From contig JANQED010000151.1 in the NCBI GenBank assembly GCA_028278545.1, forward strand, positions 35,146 through 99,145: a DNA stretch of 64,000 nucleotides, read 5' to 3'. Position 1 is the stretch's first letter. The number at the start of each line of letters is the position of its first letter. A model generated the notes under the pieces. That model had not been told where the DNA came from, ran no database searches, and was given only the letters and a program-made list of their open reading frames with translations. Of this stretch, positions 56,715 through 64,000 are shown piece after piece. Made by a program: the position numbers and the translations under genes. This DNA is from Anaerolineales bacterium (lineage in GTDB: Bacteria > Chloroflexota > Anaerolineae > Anaerolineales > UBA11858).

Positions 56715-56757
56715 AAAAGACCTCCTGTGTCATTTTTTCACATAGGAGGTCTTTCTT
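56715..56757. terminator. Hairpin AAAAGACCTCC.../...GGAGGTCTTT with T-run
   Basis: Long inverted repeat AAAGACCTCCTgTGTcA vs AAAGACCTCCTaTGTgA. Confidence 0.8.
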
Positions 56758-56818
56758 TTTCCTGTCTTGTTTTATGGAGTCAGTTCAGACCCAAGATGCT
56801 CATGTTCAATAAGGCGTG

Positions 56819-57697
56819 TTAGAACCATGGGTCGTCGGGAGTCGGCGTGTGCTGCTGGCCGGCAATGCGCTTGTTCATAAATATGGCTATTGAGCGGCCG
56901 TCGCTATACCACGCTATCCATCCCCACCAGTTCTCAATAGCATCTGGCCCAGGAAGCCTGGTTTCATCTAAAAGATAAGCCTGAAACTGTTCTCCTGCGT
57001 CGGAAATTGACTGTCCATCGAGGGTGATCATCTCCTCACCTCGGGTGAAGAATTGGTCGAAAATCATCCTGCTGAATTCCTCCGCCTCATCGACATTCCC
57101 CTCGAACGCAGGGCTTATGACCACGACTATACCCCACCGAGTCTGAGAGACCTGTATGGTATGCCCCTGGGTTTGGTAGCGCCCGATGACCATCGACCAT
57201 TGGGCAGCCTCCGCACGTATTGGAATCAGCCTTTCCCTCAGGTCATGGGGGATCCATTCCTCTTTGAGGATTTCTCTGAACCACCATTCGGCTTCTTCTA
57301 CGGCTGCTTCGGGCGAGACACCTCCCGGCACGATTGGTTTGGCATCTTCCATGGCGCGCTCGGGGTACACGGGTGGAAGTTGATCTGAGATGTCATCTGT
57401 CGCATAGTGTTCGTCGATGTACTCGCTTGAGGGCCATACGACCATCTCTTCTATTCCGTATGGCAATTCTATCTCCAGCCTGGGTATAAGCTGAACATCG
57501 TCGGGTAGACTCTCAAACTCGTATTGCGATTGCAGGCTCTCAGCTTCTGAAACAGCGTTGGGCGTGTTCTCGGGGGCACTGACTGATTCCGCACTTCTAC
57601 ATCCACTCAGCATTAGCACAGTGCATACACCACTCAAGGCAAACCCCAGAACCAGAAATACTTTCCTAGAAGGATTCTTTGATATTTCAGCGTTCAT
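56819..57697 (-). CDS. Hypothetical lipoprotein
   Basis: Signal/lipobox VLMLSGC; start overlaps stop of upstream gene (TAATG). Confidence 0.65.
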   Translation of the reverse strand: MNAEISKNPSRKVFLVLGFALSGVCTVLMLSGCRSAESVSAPENTPNAVSEAESLQSQYEFESLPDDVQLIPRLEIELPYGIEEMVVWPSSEYIDEHYATDDISDQLPPVYPERAMEDAKPIVPGGVSPEAAVEEAEWWFREILKEEWIPHDLRERLIPIRAEAAQWSMVIGRYQTQGHTIQVSQTRWGIVVVISPAFEGNVDEAEEFSRMIFDQFFTRGEEMITLDGQSISDAGEQFQAYLLDETRLPGPDAIENWWGWIAWYSDGRSIAIFMNKRIAGQQHTPTPDDPWF

Positions 57698-58920
57698 TAG
57701 TTTGGACCTCCAATAATTTTAGGCTTATTGGCCAGATTGCCCGCAGGGACTGGCACCGTCCCGCTCGTTCCACATGTCCCCGTCCAAAACTGTACGTGGC
57801 TGCTAGCGTACCATTGCAGCAGTTCTTTGGCATTGTTATGCTGTTTCAAGGGCCATATCGTCCACCAGGCATTACCGTCATCGGTGCTGCCATCTTCCAC
57901 CCTGATATTCCCTTCGAAATTGTTTCCCTGGAATATCTCATCTTGTATGCACCCACTTGAGAACCTGTATTTCTTCCGACTGTCAGTGTAAGTGCTCACA
58001 TAGTCATTGACCGTTGAGTTGGGCGACCATCCTGAAGGGGCTGAAGGAACCGGGTGGACGGTTGGATACACCAAATGTACATGACCCTTGATCCCGACGA
58101 TTCCGAAAGCACTGGCGGCCAGGGCTGCTCTGTGATGGCAGTCTACGTTGTCGTTTGTACGAGCATAGAACAGCCAGCGCGGGTTCTCGAACATAAACCC
58201 ATAGGAGCTGCCCGTTTCCTGTCGCACCTTTTTCGCAATTTCATTGGCTGCATCGACCAGATTGCTCTTGCCCGCCGCAGCGCCGACAGCGAAATCCAAT
58301 CTCTTGGGCGTCAGCTTATTGGTCTGACCTTCGACGTTCGCAGTAATGGGTGTGTCGTAGATGACGTAGATTTTGTGCGTGGATGTGTCCAAGGTATAGG
58401 TGCCGCCTGCCTGCCCCCCCGTCAAGATCACTTTCCAGGTGAAAGTCTTCGTCAAGATGGAGACGCTTGTCGGGAGGTTCGCAGAACCGACCATGGATAC
58501 CTTCTGGTTGGCTCCTGTTGCCTTGATGTTGTCCTTGCGAAAATATTCAGTGGTGCCATCCATTCCCACAAGGCTAAACTGAGCCCCGGCCGGATTGATT
58601 TCAACCACTACGTCCACCCTCAGTTTTGAAGGCGTACCAGGTTTCGATCGAACGTAAACGACGGGTTCATTCTTGTCTGGGTCGGTGTCGTTGTCAGCGC
58701 CGTCAGCAATCCAGACGGGATCGACGATGGCTGCGCCGTCTCCCCACCCACTATTATTCACACTATTTTGAAAAATTGGATGTTCATTGTCGCCACCGTT
58801 ACCTTGCCCGGCATCGACAAAACTTATTTGCACCAACTTCCGGCCGGGAGCACAGCCGGTGAGCATTGTTATTGCCAAAATCAAGATCATTATTTTGAAC
58901 AATTTTCGATTGGAAACCAT
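57697..58920 (-). CDS. Secreted lipoprotein with transglutaminase-like region
   Basis: Lipobox ITMLTGC; NDNVDCHHRAALAASAFGIVGIKGHVHLVYP resembles Cys-His transglutaminase-like core. Confidence 0.55.
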   Translation of the reverse strand: MVSNRKLFKIMILILAITMLTGCAPGRKLVQISFVDAGQGNGGDNEHPIFQNSVNNSGWGDGAAIVDPVWIADGADNDTDPDKNEPVVYVRSKPGTPSKLRVDVVVEINPAGAQFSLVGMDGTTEYFRKDNIKATGANQKVSMVGSANLPTSVSILTKTFTWKVILTGGQAGGTYTLDTSTHKIYVIYDTPITANVEGQTNKLTPKRLDFAVGAAAGKSNLVDAANEIAKKVRQETGSSYGFMFENPRWLFYARTNDNVDCHHRAALAASAFGIVGIKGHVHLVYPTVHPVPSAPSGWSPNSTVNDYVSTYTDSRKKYRFSSGCIQDEIFQGNNFEGNIRVEDGSTDDGNAWWTIWPLKQHNNAKELLQWYASSHVQFWTGTCGTSGTVPVPAGNLANKPKIIGGPN

Positions 58921-59030
58921 AGTTTTTCTCCTTTTTTCTTTGGAGCCTATCTGTGCCGTCAACAGGTGTGCTTCGCTCAATATGCGCTGTTCAGATGTCC
59001 TCCTTTCTTCCACCGCAAATCGAAAAATAA

Positions 59031-59058
59031 AAGCCGCCCACCGTGTCGCGAGCGGCTT
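59031..59058 (-). terminator. Intrinsic terminator-like hairpin in 5' leader of 57697-58920 gene
   Basis: On minus strand AAGCCGC...GCGGCTT followed by TTATTTTT. Confidence 0.5.
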
Positions 59059-59365
59059 ACCCTTTGTTTTTATCAATGTTGCCCCGCGCAAATGTGTGGT
59101 TGAAATCTAGATTTTCCCACTGCACTTGCAGTCCACCCGGTAAGGATATGTAGAATAACACAATTGGGGTTTAATTGCAATAGGATTTTTGATTAATATA
59201 TTTGGAAGCGAGAAGGGGAACATTCGCCTGACTGGGAATGTGGCTCATTGTAGGCCCAGGCAGCTTCCTACAAATCGGCAAAACATGGAGGGCCTGTTTG
59301 TTAAATCCCTGTTAAATCTCGTTACCGCGCCACATTGATGGGGTTAATGGTATAGTGGAGTGAAT

Positions 59366-60193
59366 ATGAAAGATTTCAAGAATAAAATTGCTCTCGTTAC
59401 CGGCGGTTCGAGTGGCATTGGGCTGGCCGTGGCCCAGGGGCTGGCAAAGAGTGGTGCTCATGTCTGGTTGCTGGCCAGGGATGCAGAGAAACTGGGGGCA
59501 GCTCTCGAAGGGGTTGAATCTGCCAAGACAAATCCCAGTCAACGCTTTGGGATGGTTCCCGCGGACGTTGCTAATGTTGGAGAGGTTCGAAAGGCCATCG
59601 CGCACATCTGCGAAACGGTGGGCCTGCCGGATATCGTGGTCAATTCCGCCGGAGTGGCGCACCCGGGGTATGTGCAAGAACTTGATTTGGAGATCTTCCG
59701 TTGGATGATGGAGGTTAACTATTTCGGCGCGGTGCACGTCACTAAAGCCTTGCTGCCGGGGATGATCGAGCGGGGTTCTGGTTATCTGGTCAACATTTCA
59801 TCGATTGCCGGCTTCCTGGGTGTTTTCGGGTATACTGCCTATGGGGCCTCCAAGTTTGCCCTGCGCGGTTTTTCTGAGGTATTGCGGGCCGAGATGAAGC
59901 CTCATGGTATCGATGTTTCGATTGTTTATCCACCCGATACGGATACACCCCAGCTTACATATGAGAATCAGTACAAACCGGCAGAGACCAAAGCCCTAGG
60001 GGGCGGTGCCGGGTTAATGAGCGCATATGCAGTAGCCGAGTCGGTCCTAAAAGGGATGTCCCGGAAGCGATTCGTGATCCTGCCAGGCTTCGAGAGCAAA
60101 ATCCTCTACCGTTTGAGTGGGATTTTAGGAAATATGGTTTACCCGCTCATGGATAGGATGATCACGGCAGCCCAGAGAGAATCACACAAATAA
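59366..60193 (+). CDS. SDR-family reductase, 3-ketodihydrosphingosine reductase-like
   Basis: KNKIALVTGGSSGIGLAVAQGLAKSGAHVWLLARD...NSAGVAHPG...YTAYGASKFALRGFSEVLRAEMKPHGIDVSIVYPPDTDTPQLTYENQYKPAETKAL. Confidence 0.83.
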   Translation: MKDFKNKIALVTGGSSGIGLAVAQGLAKSGAHVWLLARDAEKLGAALEGVESAKTNPSQRFGMVPADVANVGEVRKAIAHICETVGLPDIVVNSAGVAHPGYVQELDLEIFRWMMEVNYFGAVHVTKALLPGMIERGSGYLVNISSIAGFLGVFGYTAYGASKFALRGFSEVLRAEMKPHGIDVSIVYPPDTDTPQLTYENQYKPAETKALGGGAGLMSAYAVAESVLKGMSRKRFVILPGFESKILYRLSGILGNMVYPLMDRMITAAQRESHK

Positions 60194-60248
60194 GCGATAC
60201 AGCATCCAGTTCATGGCTAAATGAAGGGATGAAGTGTAGGAGAATACG

Positions 60249-61427
60249 ATGGATATATTCGAGAAATGCCTTAATTATACAGACGCCAAGGACGCCATCA
60301 CGGCTGGAATTTATCCTTATTTTTTACCTTTGAGCGAGAACGAAGGCACCGAGGCTTCTTATCAAGGCCATCGGCTGATCATGTGCGGCTCGAACAACTA
60401 CCTGGGGTTGACCACGCATCCCACAGTAAGACAGGCAGCCAGAGAAGCTATCGATCGCTTCGGTACCAGTTGTACGGGTTCGCGTTTCTTGAACGGTACG
60501 CTTGAACTTCACGAACGCCTGGAAGCGGAACTGGCTGAATGGGTGGACAAGGAAGCGGCACTGGTATTCCCTACGGGGATGCAGACGAACTTGGGCACGA
60601 TCAGTGCCCTGGTTGGTCGCGGCGATGTGGTCATTCTCGATAGGGATGATCATGCCAGCATCGTCGATGGGGCGATGCTGTCTTTTGGGGAGATCAAACG
60701 ATTCCGGCACAACGATGCGGAAAGCCTGGAGCGCGTGCTGGAGGCCCTGCCGGAAGATCAGGGTAAGCTGGTGGTTGTGGATGGTCTCTTCAGCATGGAG
60801 GGCGATATCGCTCCTCTGCCGGAGATCGTGCCTATCTGCAAGCGTTTTGGCGCCCGCCTGATGGTCGATGATGCCCATGCCATGGGGGTTTTGGGTGGCG
60901 GACACGGCACGGCAGCCCATTTCGATATGCCCGACGAAGTCGATTTGATCATGTCGACGTTCAGCAAGTCTTTTGCGTCGTTAGGAGGCTTCATCGCCGG
61001 GGACGAGGATGTGGTTCATTATATAAAACACCACGCCCGAGCCCTGATTTTCAGTGCCAGTATACCGGCTGCCAACGCTGCCACTGTCCTGGCGGCTTTA
61101 GAGGTAATGCGTCAGGAGCCAGAGCGTATACAGCGATTGAATCAAAATGCTGAGCGTATGAGGATCGGTTTCCAAGAGCTAGGGTTTGATATTGGCAATT
61201 CCCAGACCCCGGTGATCCCCATCATCGTTGGCGATGATACACAGACACTCCAATTTTGGTGGATGCTGTTCCATGCGGGGGTGTTCGTCAACCCGGTGCT
61301 CAGCCCGGCCGTTCCTCCTGGGCGCCAGTTGTTGCGCACCAGTTATATGGCTACCCATACCAACGATCAGTTAGACCGTGTTCTGGAAATTTTTGCTGAT
61401 GTTGGTAAGGAGATTGGGTTGACCTAA
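60249..61427 (+). CDS. Serine palmitoyltransferase-like alpha-oxoamine synthase
   Basis: MCGSNNYLGLTTHPTVRQAAREAIDRFGTSCTGSRFLNGTLELHERLEAELAEW...VDDAHAMGVLGGGHGTAAHF...MSTFSKSFASLGGFIAGDEDVVHYIKHHARALIFSASIPAANAAT. Confidence 0.88.
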   Translation: MDIFEKCLNYTDAKDAITAGIYPYFLPLSENEGTEASYQGHRLIMCGSNNYLGLTTHPTVRQAAREAIDRFGTSCTGSRFLNGTLELHERLEAELAEWVDKEAALVFPTGMQTNLGTISALVGRGDVVILDRDDHASIVDGAMLSFGEIKRFRHNDAESLERVLEALPEDQGKLVVVDGLFSMEGDIAPLPEIVPICKRFGARLMVDDAHAMGVLGGGHGTAAHFDMPDEVDLIMSTFSKSFASLGGFIAGDEDVVHYIKHHARALIFSASIPAANAATVLAALEVMRQEPERIQRLNQNAERMRIGFQELGFDIGNSQTPVIPIIVGDDTQTLQFWWMLFHAGVFVNPVLSPAVPPGRQLLRTSYMATHTNDQLDRVLEIFADVGKEIGLT

Positions 61428-61526
61428 GGGGAAATCAATGCGTTGTTTTGATGGGGTACAATTGGGGAGCAAATTTCCCCCGATTGGTTCTTAGAATTTG
61501 GATCAAGTCGTTGGTAAGGTGAAGCG

Positions 61527-61892
61527 ATGAAGAAGATCCTGATTGTTGAAGACGAGCCCGATATTCTCGATATCATCACATTGACCCTGGATATGGGTGA
61601 TTATGAACTGATCACAGCTTCAGATGGTGATCATGCCTTAGAACTGGCCAGGAGGGAGATGCCAGATCTGATGCTGCTCGACATCATGCTCCTGGGGGAA
61701 GTCGATGGCTTGGAGGTTTGCAGGCAGCTTAAGGGCGACGAAGCTACCGAGGGGATCTATATCATGATCGTGACCGCCAAAGGGATGCAAAGGGACCTGG
61801 AAGCGGGTTTCCAGGCGGGTTGCGATCGGTATATCGTCAAGCCTTTTATGGTCACGCGTTTGCTGGGAGAGATTGAGAAAGTATTGGGGTGA
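61527..61892 (+). CDS. Response regulator receiver domain protein (stand-alone CheY-like)
   Basis: KKILIVEDEPDILDIITLTLDM...PDLMLLDIMLLGEVDGLEVCRQLKG...IVTAKGMQRDLEAGFQAGCDRYIVKPF. Confidence 0.93.
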   Translation: MKKILIVEDEPDILDIITLTLDMGDYELITASDGDHALELARREMPDLMLLDIMLLGEVDGLEVCRQLKGDEATEGIYIMIVTAKGMQRDLEAGFQAGCDRYIVKPFMVTRLLGEIEKVLG

Positions 61893-61930
61893 AGGGGAAG
61901 TTTCCCTCCGCATGGTGGGGTTTCTTTGTA

Positions 61931-61978
61931 AAAAACAGGCTGCGAGCGGCGCTTTGCGTCAACTCGTAGCCTGTTTTT
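61931..61978. terminator. Long hairpin AAAAACAGGCTGCGAG/CTCGTAGCCTGTTTTT between convergent genes
   Basis: 16-bp stem with one mismatch and T-run. Confidence 0.85.
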
Positions 61979-61998
61979 AGCGATTTCGCCTCCCAAAA

Positions 61999-62748
61999 TT
62001 AGTGTTGTAAGATTTGCGATAGGAAGAGTTTGGTGCGGTCGTGCTGGGGGTTGTTAAAGAGCCCATCGGGGGTGGTGTGCTCGACGATCAGGCCCTCATC
62101 CATAAAGATAATTTCATCCGCGGCTGAACGGGTAAAACCCATCTCATGCGACACGCAGACCATGGTCATGCCAGCGCTGGCCAGGTCGAGCATCACATCC
62201 AGTACTTCCTTGATCATCTCAGGGTCCAGAGCGCTGGTAGGCTCGTCAAAGAGCATGATCTTAGGGTTCATGGCCAGGGCGCGGGCGATAGCCACACGCT
62301 GTTGCTGACCACCCGAGAGCTTCCTTGGGTAGGAGTCGGCTTTCTCGGGGATGCCCACTCGCTGGAGTTGCTGCATGGCGATTTCCTGGGCCTCCTCCTT
62401 GGAACGCCCGCGCACGACTTTTTGTGCCAGAGTGACATTCTCCATCGCCGTCAGGTGGGGGAACAAGTTGAAAAGTTGGAAAACCATGCCGATCTCAGCG
62501 CGGGTTTCGTTGAGCTGCTTGGGGTTACCAGTCATTAGCTTGCCATCGATCCAAATCTCGCCGCTGGTGGGCTTTTCCAGCCAGTTGATGCAGCGCAGCA
62601 TGGTTGATTTGCCCGATCCGCTGGGGCCGATGACGACCACAACGCTGCCGCGGCTCACCTCTAAGCTGATCCCGTTGAGGGCTTTGACGTCACCAAAATA
62701 TTTAAATAGGTCTTTGACGACGATGATATTGTCCCGTGTATCAGTCAT
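61999..62748 (-). CDS. Polar amino-acid-type ABC transporter ATP-binding protein
   Basis: [27 protein letters not shown]...[36 protein letters not shown]. Confidence 0.95.
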   Translation of the reverse strand: MTDTRDNIIVVKDLFKYFGDVKALNGISLEVSRGSVVVVIGPSGSGKSTMLRCINWLEKPTSGEIWIDGKLMTGNPKQLNETRAEIGMVFQLFNLFPHLTAMENVTLAQKVVRGRSKEEAQEIAMQQLQRVGIPEKADSYPRKLSGGQQQRVAIARALAMNPKIMLFDEPTSALDPEMIKEVLDVMLDLASAGMTMVCVSHEMGFTRSAADEIIFMDEGLIVEHTTPDGLFNNPQHDRTKLFLSQILQH

Positions 62749-63613
62749 TGCTGCGCAACCGCCTTTCGATGGCTTGGACAAGCAGGGAAAGCAGAACCGT
62801 CATGGTCAGGTACAAAACTGAGAGGGTGACGTAGGCTTCTCGAAATCGGAAAGTGCTGCCGGCGTACAGACGAGAGACCTGAGTAATGTCCCGGACGGCC
62901 AGCACAGAGACCAGGGATGAGTCCTTTACCATGGCGACAAAGTCATTCCCCAAGGCGGGCAGGACGTTGCGAATGGCTTGCGGCAGGATGATATAACGCA
63001 TTGCCTGAGGGTAGCTCATCCCCAGGGAACGCGCCGCCTCCATCTGCCCATGTTCGATGGATTGGATCCCGGCCCGAAAGATTTCGGCCAAGTACGCGCC
63101 ATAGGTCACCGCTAGCGCCACGATGGCACGGGCATTCATGCTGATGTTTTGATTGTTGAAAGCGGTGAACATGTTGGCCAGGGGCGTGACTCCCTGTGTG
63201 CCTAACCACTCTCCAAAGGCATTCAAAGCGTTTACTACGGCGGGAACACCTACGAGGGCGATAAAGAAAATCAAAACCAAAATCGGGATGCCGCGGATCA
63301 GCTCGACGTAGAGTCGTGCCAGATTGTTGAAAAACACATTATTAGAGAGACGCCCTAAACCTGCAATAAGACCAAGAATAAGTGCTATTCCGTAAGCGGT
63401 AAGCGCAGTCTGTATTGTGATGGTGAGGCCAGCTTTGATGAAATTGAAGGCCTCGTTGTATTCTGCGTTGGTGAGGATAATCGTAAAGACCCAAATGGCA
63501 ATCAGGATCATCGCCACAAACCACCAGGGAAATTCGTTCAGGCGTTTGCCGAACGATATCTTGCCATCTTCTATTTCGAGGGGGCCAGTCGGGACTAAAG
63601 GTTGATCTGCCAC
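62741..63613 (-). CDS. Polar amino-acid-type ABC transporter permease (HisM/GlnP-like)
   Basis: [33 protein letters not shown]...[23 protein letters not shown]...[54 protein letters not shown]. Confidence 0.95.
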   Translation of the reverse strand: MADQPLVPTGPLEIEDGKISFGKRLNEFPWWFVAMILIAIWVFTIILTNAEYNEAFNFIKAGLTITIQTALTAYGIALILGLIAGLGRLSNNVFFNNLARLYVELIRGIPILVLIFFIALVGVPAVVNALNAFGEWLGTQGVTPLANMFTAFNNQNISMNARAIVALAVTYGAYLAEIFRAGIQSIEHGQMEAARSLGMSYPQAMRYIILPQAIRNVLPALGNDFVAMVKDSSLVSVLAVRDITQVSRLYAGSTFRFREAYVTLSVLYLTMTVLLSLLVQAIERRLRSND

Positions 63614-63635
63614 AGTGAACTCCTGGTGAACGTAG

Positions 63636-63676
63636 AACCGGTGTGCAGGGTAAGAAAATCACCTTGCACACCGGTT
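63636..63676 (-). terminator. Hairpin AACCGGTGTGCA/TGCACACCGGTT between SBP and permease genes
   Basis: Perfect 12-bp inverted repeat. Confidence 0.7.
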
Positions 63677-63756
63677 GATTGCTACCGACGGATGACTGGT
63701 CTTCTAGTCATCGTAGGTGTGCGGAATGTGCTTAGGTTTCCACCGTTGATGTTCGA

Positions 63757-64000
63757 CTAGAAATCCGCAGCGGAGACACCAGCCGCATCCAGCACCTGGC
63801 GGAAGGCATCATAGAAGGTGTCGTCGTGAACTTCCAGAGCATTCCATTGGTAGGCAGTATCGAGTGCTTCTGCGCCTTCTTCAGTCTCAGCGATAGCCAG
63901 GAGGGCATCTACGATCTGAGCTTTCAGATTGGCATCGAAGCCGGTGACGAACTGCACACCGTCGTTGGGGATGTCAGCAGAGATCTCGATGACCTTGACC
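63757..64000 (-). CDS. PhnD-like periplasmic substrate-binding protein (partial, runs off window end)
   Basis: VKVIEISADIPNDGVQFVTGFDANLKAQIVDALLAIAETEEGAEALDTAYQWNALEVHDDTFYDAFRQVLDAAG; IPNDGV motif and helical tail resemble the phosphonate-type SBP family. Confidence 0.7.
   Translation of the reverse strand, partial: VKVIEISADIPNDGVQFVTGFDANLKAQIVDALLAIAETEEGAEALDTAYQWNALEVHDDTFYDAFRQVLDAAGVSAADF

Noticed and set aside
59031-59110. Leader hairpin considered as a c-di-GMP-I (GEMM) or similar riboswitch
   Set aside because: Lacks the GACGCAAAGCC-type conserved core; reads as a simple terminator-like hairpin.
1-64000. CRISPR arrays, prophage modules, IS transposases, toxin-antitoxin pairs, restriction-modification genes
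   Set aside because: Looked for regular direct repeats and characteristic proteins on both strands; none supported in this window.

Overview
The window looks like a typical chromosomal segment of an Anaerolineae-type Chloroflexota genome. This taxon call is inference from protein flavour and gene content. There is no prophage, IS transposase, CRISPR array or rRNA. Most of it is housekeeping or metabolic: a 2-oxoacid:ferredoxin oxidoreductase operon, ligA, scpB, rsmD, fba, plsX-fabF, plsY, plsC, ldh, mgsA, a phytoene desaturase/synthase pair, ABC transporters and a tRNA-Leu(GAG).

Observations worth a second look:
(1) The oxidoreductase operon is interrupted by an intact four-helix-bundle (23S-IVS-like) gene bracketed by a 13-bp perfect inverted repeat made of degenerate ACAAGTA units. 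One repeat supplies the 3' end and stop region of the beta-subunit gene. The next junction in the same operon carries what looks like a decayed second element.
(2) A perfect 29-bp palindrome GTAGAGACGCTCCGGCGGAGCGTCTCTAC occurs twice, 37 kb apart, both times exactly at a TAG stop codon.
(3) A serine-palmitoyltransferase-like gene lies next to a 3-ketosphinganine-reductase-like SDR gene, suggesting sphingoid-base synthesis.
(4) An SPFH/band-7 protein is fused to a C-terminal excisionase-type HTH, next to a coiled-coil gene and a NERD-like membrane protein.
(5) A degenerate GIY-YIG domain is fused to a long low-complexity tail.
(6) Two gene remnants are visible: a PHB-depolymerase paralog reduced to its N- and C-termini, and a truncated gene with an in-frame TAG.
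(7) There are several unusual domain fusions, including a TPR-DppC permease, a vWA domain with a large insertion after the MIDAS motif, and a GH-like/NTF2/NAGPA fusion.

All family assignments come from reading the translations. No database search was run.
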